Source of the DNA: Chloroflexota bacterium
GTDB lineage: Bacteria; Chloroflexota; Chloroflexia; Chloroheliales; Chloroheliaceae
DNA length: 64,000 nt
Reading direction: 5' to 3'
Assembly (NCBI GenBank): GCA_028287745.1
Contig: JAQBPB010000090.1
Location: 1 to 64,000, forward strand
Under the pieces are notes generated by a model. It was not told the origin of the DNA, ran no database searches, and saw only the letters and a program-made list of their open reading frames with translations. Below are positions 52,501-61,208 of the stretch, piece by piece. Both the position numbers and the translations under genes were made by a program. The first letter of the stretch is position 1, and each line of letters starts with the position of its first letter.

Positions 52501-53874
52501 GGCCAGCCGGTTCGAACGGACGCTGAGCCGGTTATAACCCAGGTTGACCAGCCGGGCCAGCGGATAAGCCGCCAGGGCGGCCAGCAGCAGGTACAGCGGT
52601 AACAGTATCAGGTAGGCGTTTACCCCCAGCAACTGTTGTATTGACCCCTCATAGGTCCTGTCCGAGAAAAGATGAATAGCCCCGGTTATCACCATGAGCG
52701 CCAGTATCCCGAACATGCCATACCAGGTCTTCTGGAAATCTCCCAGCAGCGGGTCGGTCCGTTCCAGTTCAGGCGTGTAAGGCGGCATGGCTACCGGCGC
52801 GGTGGTGTCTTCCAGCGGTTCTCCGGGTTCGCCAGCAGCAATCGGCAGTTCGGCGGTATCGGCCAGCGGTTTGGCGGTAGTCCCGGCCGGTATAACCTTC
52901 TCATTTCCATCAAGTTCTTCAAAGCGGGCCTGGTGTACGGTCTGGGCCGGGTGGACTGGCTCGTCCATCTCATCGTCTTCGTCCAGCGGCCGCCGGTAAG
53001 CCGTTTCAACCGGCCTGGCGGGTTCGATAACGGGGGCGGCCGGTTCCTTTTCGCTTTTCCTATTACCCTGGAAGGGCCGCCGCACCCATGCCGGTAGCAC
53101 GACCAGTTCCAGCAGGAATATTATTCCCAGCCAGCTAAGGACAATCGCCAGGTTCAAGAAAGACATTTCGTGGCTGCCGAACAGGATAAAGAAGCCCAAC
53201 CCGGCGGCGGCCATCCAGCCGATTTTTCGCTGGTCGCGGTGCTGGGCGTAGCGGAACAGCCCGATAACAAACAGCAGCATGCCACAAGTGGCAAAAGTAT
53301 CGTGCCGGAGCGACCGCGAATAGTACATTATCGAGGGCGAAATCAAAATCATTAAGGCCAGGGCAATCGCGCCCACCTTGCCAAGAAGGGGCCGCAAGAA
53401 CCAGCACAGGGCGATCATGCCAATGCCGAATACGGCCGGGGCAAACCGGGCGCTGAATTCGGTGGCACCACCCAGCAGGAAGTAGGAGAGCGATACCATG
53501 TAGTAGAGGACCGGACCGTGCCAGGTGGGGTCGTAGCGGTAGACATTCTTGCCTTTGAACATGTCATAGCTGAAGACCCCGTGGATGCTTTCATCATGAT
53601 GCATCGCGCGGGGAGCCAGGTCCCACAGGCGGGTGACTATCGCCAGGACAATAATCGCGACCCAGAAGACCTTTTCCCAGCTCAACCAGCCTGAAGCAAT
53701 CAGGCTGTCCAGTACACTCCGGCGCGGGGAGGCAGTCTCCGGGGCAACATAAACCGTCTGGTCCGTTTCTCCGGCGGTCGCGCTGTCAGGATGGCCGGTA
53801 ACACTCGCCGGGTTGGTGCCGAGCGTTTCTACCCGGTTATGTATATTTTTAAAAGGTCTTGCCTGTTCAGTCAT
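49513..53874 (-). CDS. Agl23/TIGR03663-like GT-C protein fused to an NHL beta-propeller
   Basis: This is a 1453-residue protein. After a disordered N-terminus the first outer loop has LAPRAMHHDESIHGVFSYDMF, the HHDE motif of TIGR03663 proteins, then about fourteen spans to residue 890. An outer soluble domain follows. The last 290 residues (from about 50370) hold six NHL-type repeats (for example RDGQYRTPRNVTIASNGDILVLDS and NGRVQRFD), forming a beta-propeller. Family members are predicted glycosyltransferases, and Agl23 is tied to archaeal N-glycosylation. The fusion may couple sugar transfer to protein binding. ATG at 53874 is chosen; TTG 53895 is possible. Confidence 0.88.
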   Translation of the reverse strand: MTEQARPFKNIHNRVETLGTNPASVTGHPDSATAGETDQTVYVAPETASPRRSVLDSLIASGWLSWEKVFWVAIIVLAIVTRLWDLAPRAMHHDESIHGVFSYDMFKGKNVYRYDPTWHGPVLYYMVSLSYFLLGGATEFSARFAPAVFGIGMIALCWFLRPLLGKVGAIALALMILISPSIMYYSRSLRHDTFATCGMLLFVIGLFRYAQHRDQRKIGWMAAAGLGFFILFGSHEMSFLNLAIVLSWLGIIFLLELVVLPAWVRRPFQGNRKSEKEPAAPVIEPARPVETAYRRPLDEDDEMDEPVHPAQTVHQARFEELDGNEKVIPAGTTAKPLADTAELPIAAGEPGEPLEDTTAPVAMPPYTPELERTDPLLGDFQKTWYGMFGILALMVITGAIHLFSDRTYEGSIQQLLGVNAYLILLPLYLLLAALAAYPLARLVNLGYNRLSVRSNRLARFTALGIFVALAAAATVLFLRGKSPAAYLTALNLQVSGTSNAVLNKEVSDGFSGFNQVSYFALKWPSIVPQLVVIVIVSLLAGALVGWVKERGLLIYTRKGRMGFGVSALAVFTLAALISLRFIMVADRSQLPKVVLPLVGLVDKWLGYVLGGAVLAVIIGFVAGWFVSMAQRIPDQAVRGSAVFRTLLKSARNPWSIAALLLGFGIIYVLIFSNFFFAPERLADGFYRGIEYWLEQHGKRRLDEPWFYYPMLMLLYETFAVVCTFIALIYFPVVFFRRTARRGRFVFTVKGVFIGLTFWWTFLALMMYSIAGEKIPWLNMQITLPASMATAAFLNDYLRSVNWKRLLSWKEGLLFGGLFSLMFISTLVLIGMAINFPRVGQDNAGFGRAATTADQTLTIAQMVLVGLLGLTLFGVSLWLWKNNRLEGRVARAAIGIIFGIILIAYCFKSSIALNFEHPDTAIEPMIYTQTTPEVPLFVARLDRLSRDLRDIYKIVPPQTQPGQAPAIYPDPSNSKGLPVFMSTEVAWPLAWYFRDFTNVTQLAINTDANNPNAIDRLTDTRGNNFVVVLVSADESNNIKLQQQLQGQYTAQRFRFRWHFPEDDTGYGALGFDPPDDPREERIAKKDIINTRWDLMWRSLTQQPHAGHLWRYIMFRELAQPLQSFDMVAYVRNDVYPDFALTNGTSPTGTVTDPGTAGQTSFDLTSSTQAGNRDGQYRTPRNVTIASNGDILVLDSLNGRVQRFDSTGKFLSKFGSIGTGDGQFTLAQFQSGPGGITTDDEGNIYVADTWGYRIQKFDKDGKFLLKWGSGKDTQGNPDISSQFPTGFYGPRSIAFGAATGELYITDTGNRRVVVYDKQGQFKRQFGSTGTGQVQFNEPIGLAIGPDRNLYVADMRNKRVQVLDTQGTYIREIAVPTWKEAVLSEPYLAFDPAGDLWVSDPPNGAVLHFDKAGTLVSTYNAASGLNVLNPVGLTFSTDGTLYIADATRNSIVKFKP

Positions 53875-53915
53875 GTTTAGGTTTTCGTTCCTCAATAAAA
53901 GACAAACTTAATTTT

Positions 53916-56867
53916 TTACTGGGGCCGGCTGATTGGAAAATCAACCAGGTCCCCAAATTGCCGCCAAACCCCGATAATATCTTTCTTGATATAAATGGTG
54001 AATTCGCGCCGTCCCAACGGCTGAGTCTGGTCCCGGAACATAACATACCGCCATAAGCGGGAAAAGTCGCCCGGCGTGCGTAACTGGTAGAGCGATTTCC
54101 CGGCCTGTTGCATGTGTAAAAGGGCCGAGTTACCCCCGTTAGCGTTATAGATTTTGTCCAGGACGCCCGGTTTCCCGGCCTGGTCCTGTAACATTTCGGT
54201 CGTCATCACGTCGCCTTTGTTTACAACCACCTGATTATTGGCGTCCTTGACAGTCGCCTGGGATACTTTATTTTGCAAATTGCTGATCTGGATAGATGCT
54301 GACTGGTCGAAATCGCGGTACTGGCTTTCTTCGAACCAGTACTGGAAGGTATAGTGCCGCGCCACGTAATTATCGGCCAGGGTTTTCTTCTGAAGCTCGT
54401 CCAGGGTGTTCTGCTTGCCATCGGCTACCAGAATCACCGGGTAATCGGCCAGGTTGAGTTTTGGCGCGTTGGCCGTGGTGTAATCTACTACCCGGCGGCG
54501 GTTGGTATAATCGCGCAAATAGAAATCAAGCGGCGTCCGCAAGTCATCATCATAGAGGACCGGCACCAGCTTCGTATCCTTAACCGCCGAAGCATACATT
54601 CGTTCGTCACTCGGCAAAAGCTGCTTCTGGGCCGACAGGACCGTACTGACCGTGTCCAGTTCTTTTACCACCCGGTACAAATCGGGGGTAGTCTGGGTGT
54701 ATACGCCCATTTCAAAAGCGACATCGCCGTGATCGAAAGCGTACGTAAAGCCGGTATGCAACAAGAAGAAAGTAAAAAATCCAAAGGCAACCGCGCCCAA
54801 CACTTTCAATGCTACCTTTAGCCCGATAAAGCTAAAGAGCGCCGTGAAAAAGAGCAGGGCAATCACCGGCGGAATGTAGACCGTAAGCCAGTCGAAACGG
54901 CCCGGTGAGGCGGCAATATTTAGCTCGACTGAGGTTAAATTCAAAAGAGTCATATACAGCAAGAAGCCGGAGAAGACCATGCCGCCCACCTGGCACCAGA
55001 AGAAGACCTTGCTTTTAACACCCCAGATGGCTATCTCGCGGTGCGCCCCGCTCTGGAAATATTCTTCAATGCCGGACCAGACGCTTTCCATCAGGTAGCC
55101 TGCCAGCAAAATGAAAGGCAGCACGACCTGGACTGTCAGCCAGGGCATTTTCTCGCTGGCCCAGGTATATAGGGCCAGCCCGCCAAAAGCCCAGGTAACT
55201 AACAGCAGCAGGACCATATAGGGGTGGTTTTCCCGGCGGCGGCGGCCCGGCCAGATGGCGTTTCCCGCTGGCCGCAGCGCTACTTCCACTTCCACCAGGC
55301 TTTCCGAAGCGGCTTTATTCGCGGCCGCGCCCGGGTTTGGCACCGGGGTCAGTTCGTCATCGTTATCTTCCGAGCCATCGGTGGCGCTTTCTTTACCTAC
55401 CTGGCCCAGTTCCGATACCGGCATCCAGACAATCTTGCGGGGCTTGCGCAGGCCGTAGCGGAAAGCCCGGACCAGCACCAATACCCCGGCCAATGTCCCG
55501 AAGACCAGGGCCAGCGGTTCGTACAGCGGCAGCATAAAGAAGTAGTAGTACCAGGGCTGGTTGCCCCTTGCGACCCCTTGCTGGGCCATCCAGTACCATA
55601 ACCCGCTAAATACGCCCACCGAACCCTGCGGGATACTGGTAAAAAACCCGGTGTAGAAAATGAAGTAAAAAGCAAAGGCGAGCCCTAACCCGGTCAAGGT
55701 CACGCCCCAGTGGCGGCCCAGCCAGGCGGTCGCGTAAGCGACGGTCCGGGGCTGCTGGTAAGGAGCGAAAAGCGCCCGGCCCAGCGAAATGTCAGGTGTC
55801 GCCCAGCCCTGGCTGACCATAAAGTTTCGCCGGGCCGAAGCTACTTCGTGGAAGGCAAAACTGTACACGCCCAGGCCAGCCACCGTAAGCAAAACGCCAG
55901 CCCACAAGACCGGGTGATTGAGCAGGCTTTCAATATATTTACTGATTATCTCGCCGGAAATGGTGTCAAAAGGAATCGGTGGCGGTGGGTAAAGCGCCAT
56001 TGTAAAGAAGAAAATCACCAGGGCCAGCAGGGCATACCCGCCCAGTATCAGCAGCAGCCGGGGCGCCAGTTGCCAGCACAGCCAGGCCATCAGGAAGCCG
56101 CCGAACAGCAACACGTAAAAGAAGCTGACCTCTTTGGTGCAAAATAGCAGCGCCAGCGAGAGCATCGCGGCGTACCACCAGCCGGGCCGGGGCCGGTGAA
56201 TGAACCGGACCAGGCTGATAAACAGGGCCAGGGTAGCAAAGGCTACAAAAATATCTTCCCGTAGAAACCGGCTGAAATACAAAAACATAGGCGAGACAGC
56301 CAGCAGGAAGGCTACCGTGAGGCTGCCCCAGCGCCCTAACTCGCGCCGTAGGCCCAGCGGTAGCAGGCAGATAAGGACGCCAAATAAAGCCGTCGAAACC
56401 CGCGCTACCTGGTCGGTATCACCGAAAAGCCAGAAGAATAAAGCCTGGATGTGATACAGGAAGGGGCCGTGCTTCCAGGGTTCCTGGTCGTAACCGAGGC
56501 CATAATAGAGCCGCCAGGAATAAAAGGCGTGGACGCCTTCATCGTGATGGAGTGCCCGGTAACTCAGTTCCCAGAAGCGGGTGAAAATTGCGAAGATAAT
56601 AATCAGGCCGTAAAGGACCATTTCCAGGGACAGGTGATAGCGGAAAGAGGGTGGCATCCGCCACCAGCGTTCTTTTTGTAAAATTGCGACCGGCACAGCG
56701 GCCGGTTTAGTTTCTACCGGCCCATCTTCCGCCGGTAAACTATCCGGGTTATCAAGGAGCCCTTCCGCGCCGGACCTGCGGTAGGTCCAATCCTTTACAG
56801 GCATATCGTTCCCGGCTGGGTGGCCCGGTCCTGAGTCGCCCGGTTGATTTTCGTTATCTACTGCCAT
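53916..56867 (-). CDS. Agl23/TIGR03663-like GT-C protein without a propeller
   Basis: This is a 983-residue protein of the same family as its downstream neighbour. The HHDEGVHAFYSW motif lies near residue 115 and is followed by about thirteen spans; the region WKHGPFLYHIQALFFWLFG matches the neighbour. A 230-residue soluble end holds no NHL repeats. ATG at 56867 has AGGAA close upstream; the frame is open 30 codons further to a TTG at 56957 without a better site. The two genes are only 41 nt apart, so they should be expressed together and perhaps act as a pair. Confidence 0.88.
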   Translation of the reverse strand: MAVDNENQPGDSGPGHPAGNDMPVKDWTYRRSGAEGLLDNPDSLPAEDGPVETKPAAVPVAILQKERWWRMPPSFRYHLSLEMVLYGLIIIFAIFTRFWELSYRALHHDEGVHAFYSWRLYYGLGYDQEPWKHGPFLYHIQALFFWLFGDTDQVARVSTALFGVLICLLPLGLRRELGRWGSLTVAFLLAVSPMFLYFSRFLREDIFVAFATLALFISLVRFIHRPRPGWWYAAMLSLALLFCTKEVSFFYVLLFGGFLMAWLCWQLAPRLLLILGGYALLALVIFFFTMALYPPPPIPFDTISGEIISKYIESLLNHPVLWAGVLLTVAGLGVYSFAFHEVASARRNFMVSQGWATPDISLGRALFAPYQQPRTVAYATAWLGRHWGVTLTGLGLAFAFYFIFYTGFFTSIPQGSVGVFSGLWYWMAQQGVARGNQPWYYYFFMLPLYEPLALVFGTLAGVLVLVRAFRYGLRKPRKIVWMPVSELGQVGKESATDGSEDNDDELTPVPNPGAAANKAASESLVEVEVALRPAGNAIWPGRRRRENHPYMVLLLLVTWAFGGLALYTWASEKMPWLTVQVVLPFILLAGYLMESVWSGIEEYFQSGAHREIAIWGVKSKVFFWCQVGGMVFSGFLLYMTLLNLTSVELNIAASPGRFDWLTVYIPPVIALLFFTALFSFIGLKVALKVLGAVAFGFFTFFLLHTGFTYAFDHGDVAFEMGVYTQTTPDLYRVVKELDTVSTVLSAQKQLLPSDERMYASAVKDTKLVPVLYDDDLRTPLDFYLRDYTNRRRVVDYTTANAPKLNLADYPVILVADGKQNTLDELQKKTLADNYVARHYTFQYWFEESQYRDFDQSASIQISNLQNKVSQATVKDANNQVVVNKGDVMTTEMLQDQAGKPGVLDKIYNANGGNSALLHMQQAGKSLYQLRTPGDFSRLWRYVMFRDQTQPLGRREFTIYIKKDIIGVWRQFGDLVDFPISRPQ

Positions 56868-57115
56868 TATTCCTGTATCTGCTGGTATTTTTAATCGGCC
56901 GGACCGTTTTGAACAAAATTCACACCATTTTCTTACAAGACGCTTGATTTCGCCCAAAAGTTACTCTGGATTTTACTACAAATATAAGTATCTAGCCAGT
57001 TGCCAGCCTGAAAAGTAAAACCCTGGCTCAAAAGGTCCGGGATAGGCCAGAATTGTTAAGCCCGCTAATTTTGATAGCTCTGCTAAAGTCTACTATTTAA
57101 TTGCCATTCTGAGCA

Positions 57116-57397
57116 CTGCGTAAGGCATGTTTTGATACTTTATCCGTCTTCCAAGAAAAAAAACAACATTCAAGACTGTCATTCCGCGCGTAGGCGAGGA
57201 ATCGCCGCGCCGTTGGCAAATAGCAACCAAACAAAGGAATGGTTCAAGACCCCTTCTATCCTGCCGGTAAACCAGGTCAGGTCTTTGCCTTTGCGGTAAG
57301 GCCACCGGTACCAGCAAGCGGGTGCCCAGGATCCCTCGGTCGGCTTTCCCTCCTGACCCTTTATCAGTTGATACAGATTCAGGAGGAATGACAGTTT
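57116..57397. repeat. MITE-like intergenic repeat element, copy B (inverted relative to A)
   Basis: It starts CTGCGTAAGGCATG and GTTTTGATACTTT, the same terminal sequence as copy A at 36929. GACTGTCATTCC (57174-57185) and GGAATGACAGT (57385-57395) form an inverted pair near its ends. Internal blocks (GCCAACGGC, GATTCCTCG, CGGAATGAC) match copy A when read on the other strand. ORFs crossing it are not convincing genes. Confidence 0.6.
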
Positions 57398-57496
57398 TCG
57401 GGTTTGGGCGGGGCTGGGGTTTTGAAAGATACTGGTTTTTGCCGGAATATTGGGCCCGGGTTGGCAGGTTGAACAACAGAATATGGACTAAATATT

Positions 57497-57527
57497 AAAA
57501 CCCTGGCTTCAACCATTGCCAGGGTTC
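57497..57527 (-). terminator. Terminator of the phytase-like esterase gene
   Basis: A stem AACCCTGGC with GCCAGGGTT and a 10-nt loop is followed on the minus strand by TTTTAATATT, about 30 nt beyond the stop at 57557. Confidence 0.85.
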
Positions 57528-57556
57528 TCAAGACTTTCTATTATATAAGAGGTTAG

Positions 57557-58834
57557 CTAAAACAATGGGGTAGCCAGCCGGATTATCAGGACCTGGCTCT
57601 TCACATTACTGCCGGAATTGTTACCGGCCTGGTCGAAACTGCCAATCCCAAAGTCATTATCGTTGGCTACCGCCAGCGTTTGCCGGTCCACCACCGCCAG
57701 GCCCTCAATCTTGTTGGGCATGCCGGGCAATGTCGTTAAATCAATAACCAGTGACTTTGGCAAGGCTGCCACTTCCACCTCGCTTAAATCCTGACACATT
57801 TCCAGGCTGGGCCTTGTGGCAGGGTCCGCCCATTTAGTATTGAGGATATTAGTGGCCCGGCTCAAGTCAACTTTGTAAAGCCTCGCCACGGCATCGGTAT
57901 GTTCGAGTATCAAAAGAGCATCCTGGGGTAGGGCAACTATCCCTGAAACCTTCATATCTGCCTGCGTAATAGCCGGGTCAAAAGTGCTTACTTCTTCAAA
58001 TCGGTAAACATACTCGGCCACCGGCCGTTCGGTTGTGATATCAAAGGCCAGGATGCGCGTATTGCGGGAATTGTCGCTGGTCGGGGTGTCGGGGTTGGCA
58101 AGCGGACTTTCCAGCACCGCGAACAGAGTCGTCTGGTTTGGGCTAAGGCCCAGCCCTTCAAAGCCCCGGTTGAGCTTGCGCCTGGCATAAATCGCCGGAA
58201 GGACCGCTGCTACCGGGTAATCCGCCCCCGGCAATTCAACGCCCTGTGGAATAAAGCGTTTGAGGACCACACCTTCTGCGCTAACTCTGACCAGCGAGGG
58301 GCGGTACTCGTCCGCCAGCCAGAATTCGCCTGTAGAGGTCCTTATCAGGTCTTCCGGGTCAAGCCCGCTGGGATTATAGGCCAGGGCCGTTTCCGCTTGA
58401 AAATCATAGGGGCTTTCGTCCTTGCCTTCCAGGTTGGAAAGTCCCAGGATAGGCTTGCCGGAGCTTCCTCGTAAGGGCAGCACCTGTTCTATGTGAACAT
58501 CCGTATCTCCCGTATGGACCCTTACCAGGACAGGCGTATATTCGGGAATGGGAAAAGTCCGCCTGAGCTGCTCATTAACAATAACCTTGCCGTTCGGGCC
58601 TCGGTCCGTCACCATCCAGAATTCATTTTCCGGGTCTGACGGGTTGCGCCAAAGACCGCTACCCAGGCCGCCTAAAAAGAAGCCCCGGTCGTTCTGGATG
58701 CTTCCCGGAAAAAGCGTATTTTGGACTTCTGAGATCGGCCGCTCGCCCAGGGTATAGGTGGCTATAATTTTATGCCCTAGCCCGTTGGTATGGCTTAATG
58801 GGTCATTTGAACCTGTTACTTCACTGTTCCCCAT
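57557..58834 (-). CDS. Esterase-like phytase family protein
   Basis: This is a 425-residue beta-propeller-type protein of the 'esterase-like activity of phytase' family. The core has LGGLGSGLW, FWMVTDRGPNG, SNLEGKDESPYDFQAE, GEFWLADEYRPSLVRV and FEGLGLSPNQTTLFAVLESPL, all standard for it. There is no visible signal peptide, although many relatives are secreted. ATG at 58834 has GAGGGAAA upstream. uppP stops 14 nt before it on the same strand, so the two probably share a transcript. Confidence 0.88.
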   Translation of the reverse strand: MGNSEVTGSNDPLSHTNGLGHKIIATYTLGERPISEVQNTLFPGSIQNDRGFFLGGLGSGLWRNPSDPENEFWMVTDRGPNGKVIVNEQLRRTFPIPEYTPVLVRVHTGDTDVHIEQVLPLRGSSGKPILGLSNLEGKDESPYDFQAETALAYNPSGLDPEDLIRTSTGEFWLADEYRPSLVRVSAEGVVLKRFIPQGVELPGADYPVAAVLPAIYARRKLNRGFEGLGLSPNQTTLFAVLESPLANPDTPTSDNSRNTRILAFDITTERPVAEYVYRFEEVSTFDPAITQADMKVSGIVALPQDALLILEHTDAVARLYKVDLSRATNILNTKWADPATRPSLEMCQDLSEVEVAALPKSLVIDLTTLPGMPNKIEGLAVVDRQTLAVANDNDFGIGSFDQAGNNSGSNVKSQVLIIRLATPLF

Positions 58835-58848
58835 TTTATTTCCCTCGC

Positions 58849-59667
58849 CTATCTAAGGACTCCTATGCTGATTAAACCAAAAATAACCAGGGCTGCGCCG
58901 ATGCGATACCAGCCAAACGGGGCCAGCGTAATTTTACTAAGCAACTGGATAAAGAATTTTATCGCAAACAGGGCCGAAATAAAAGCGACTACCAAGCCTA
59001 TACCAAAGGTTGGTATATCTCCTGTTTCCAGGTGTTTTAGGCTTTTGAATAAATCATAGCCGGTTGCGGCGACCATAATCGGGACGGCGGCGAAAAATGA
59101 ATACTCGGTGGCAGTCTTGCGCTCCACGCCGGACAGCATCCCGCCGACAATCGTAGAAGCCGAACGCGACATTCCCGGCCATAGGGCTAAACACTGGAAC
59201 AACCCAACAACCAGGGCTTCACGCCAGGTCAAGGTATCCAGACCATTTTTAGTGACCCGGGATTTTGGCAATAGTCGCTCCACCAGGATAAGCGCAATCC
59301 CACCCACTCCTAGCCCTATTGCTACCGTAGCCGGGCTGAACAGGCTGGTTTTGATAAAATCGCGGCCTAAAAAGCCCAGGATGAAAGCCGGAATACAGGT
59401 CAGGGCCAGCAGTTTTAAGCCGCTTATGCCTCGGAAACCGTCCGACCTTTTAAAATTAAAGAGCTGGATGAACCTTTCCCGGTAAAGTACCACTACAGCT
59501 AGAATCGCGCCAAGTTGAATAAATACCTCAAAAGTTGCCGCTCTAGGCCCTTCGAAATTCAATAAATGACCAAAGACAATCAGGTGACCGGTGGAAGAAA
59601 CCGGGATAAATTCTGTCAGCCCCTCAACTATACCCAGGATAGTCGCTTTCAAAAATTCTTCGAGCAT
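58849..59667 (-). CDS. uppP: Undecaprenyl-diphosphatase
   Basis: This is a 272-residue membrane protein of the BacA/UppP family, which recycles undecaprenyl diphosphate to the monophosphate carrier needed for wall and polysaccharide synthesis. The two signatures are EGLTEFIPVSSTGH (residues 15-28) and PGMSRSASTIVGG (about residue 166). Length and spans are normal. ATG at 59667, with AAAGGAT upstream at long spacing. It supports the polyprenyl-phosphate sugar chemistry suggested by other genes here. Confidence 0.96.
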   Translation of the reverse strand: MLEEFLKATILGIVEGLTEFIPVSSTGHLIVFGHLLNFEGPRAATFEVFIQLGAILAVVVLYRERFIQLFNFKRSDGFRGISGLKLLALTCIPAFILGFLGRDFIKTSLFSPATVAIGLGVGGIALILVERLLPKSRVTKNGLDTLTWREALVVGLFQCLALWPGMSRSASTIVGGMLSGVERKTATEYSFFAAVPIMVAATGYDLFKSLKHLETGDIPTFGIGLVVAFISALFAIKFFIQLLSKITLAPFGWYRIGAALVIFGLISIGVLR

Positions 59668-60175
59668 CAGTGTTTTTGCAAAATCCTTTCTTCAACTAAA
59701 ACGCTAAACAGTTTTGGATTGAAACTGACGGACTGGTCCCTGGGTCTCAATTCTCAAGAGCGTTCCGCCCTGCAATCTCTTACTTCTCAATACACCCTGA
59801 CCCAATATCGAAGGTGCCATGGTTTTACCGGCACCCGGTTTCTTAATAGACTATCACAATAAATTTCAAACTGCCAGACCTATTTTTACACGGCAAGGCT
59901 CTTCAGAGCTGATTTCCGGCCTACTTTACTTCGCGCCGGACCTGCCAGCGCGCCGGGAAAGCCTGGTTGCTCATGGTTCCTTCACCCTATATTTTCAGCT
60001 CAATGCTGATAACAAATTTCAATAGACCTTGCTAATGCTCTATTTCAACCGGGGGTATCTTTACCGCCTGTTGCGGAAATGTTACAATCAGGCCAATTAA
60101 TATTACGCTACCAGGCTTGGTATGTAAAATTTGGGAAGGGTTACTTAATCAGAAAGGCCCGGTTGAGTTAAAACG
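59668..60175. other. Intergenic region of about 500 nt
   Basis: It separates divergent uppP and corA. A 68-codon ORF at 59819-60025 has AAGGT before its ATG, but no recognisable pattern, and I do not call it a gene. I see no clear promoter pair, hairpin or RNA gene. Confidence 0.4.
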
Positions 60176-61156
60176 ATGTTGAAAGCTCTATACTGCAATA
60201 GCACTAACCGGAAGTTTGACAATTGGCAGGATATTGACTCGATCAGCGATTTAGTTGAGGATCCAAATAACCTCTTCTGGCTGGATTTGAACAATCCCAC
60301 CGAGGAAGAAATCAAAATAATTGCCGAGGAATTTCAATTCCATCACCTGGCCCTGGAAGATGCCGTTCATTCACACCAGCGCCCCAAAGTGGATGATTAT
60401 GAGAATTTCTTCTTTGTGGTTTTTTATGCACTGAATTATGAGAACCATGACAAAGCCGCTTTAAATCTTCAGGAACTAAAAATGTTCGTGGGGGCCAACT
60501 TCCTGGTAACCGTCCATTACGGCCCTATAAAGGAACTTGATGAAGCCGAGAAGCGCTGGAAACGCCATAAGGACCAGTTTGACCACGGCATAGGGGTCCT
60601 TCTTTATTCCATCCTTGACGCTATCGTAGACAACTATTTCCCAGCGGTAGACCGCCTGGTGGATGAGTCGGAAGAACTGGAAACCCGGATTTTCGAAGGC
60701 GGAGCCGGGCAGCGCAACCTGACCGAAAAATTGCTGAGTCTTAAAAACCTTTTCCTCCAACTGCGCCGCATCGCCGGTCCCGAACGCGATGTTTTAAATG
60801 TCCTGACCAACCGCGATAGCCCGGTCTTTGATGAACGTACTCTGGTTTACTTCCGGGATGTCTACGACCATATCACCCGGGTTACGGATACTCTTGACCT
60901 CTACCGCGACCAGATAAGTAGCGCAATGGACGCTAACTTGACGGTAGTCTCTAACGACCTGAACAAGGTCATGCGCACGCTTACGGCGGCCTCGATTATC
61001 CTCATGGCTAATTCGATGGTCACCGGTATTTACGGCATGAACTTTGAAAATATGCCGGAATTAAAATGGCAATACGGTTATTTTGTCGTCCTGGTCCTTA
61101 TGGTTACTATAACCACTTCACTTTTCATTTTCTTCAAACGCCTCAAGTGGTTCTAA
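60176..61156 (+). CDS. corA: CorA family magnesium/cobalt transporter
   Basis: This is a 326-residue divalent cation channel. The N-terminal cytosolic alpha/beta domain and long stalk helix are followed by two C-terminal spans. The GMN motif is complete (YGMNFENMPE near residue 286) with the acidic loop after it. The basic last residues (FFKRLKWF) are also typical. The start is ATG at 60176; the ribosome site is weak. Confidence 0.95.
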   Translation: MLKALYCNSTNRKFDNWQDIDSISDLVEDPNNLFWLDLNNPTEEEIKIIAEEFQFHHLALEDAVHSHQRPKVDDYENFFFVVFYALNYENHDKAALNLQELKMFVGANFLVTVHYGPIKELDEAEKRWKRHKDQFDHGIGVLLYSILDAIVDNYFPAVDRLVDESEELETRIFEGGAGQRNLTEKLLSLKNLFLQLRRIAGPERDVLNVLTNRDSPVFDERTLVYFRDVYDHITRVTDTLDLYRDQISSAMDANLTVVSNDLNKVMRTLTAASIILMANSMVTGIYGMNFENMPELKWQYGYFVVLVLMVTITTSLFIFFKRLKWF

Positions 61157-61208
61157 AGCCGGGCTGGCCGGTATTTTTATAACCGGCCGCTGGTTCTACC
61201 GGGCGATT

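Noticed and set aside
57093-57476. 127-codon ORF on the minus strand
   Set aside because: It lies in the repeat element shared with 36929-37198 and has no ribosome site or domain.
59819-60025. 68-codon ORF with AAGGT before its ATG
   Set aside because: The product has no recognisable pattern, and no promoter or terminator supports it; kept as intergenic.
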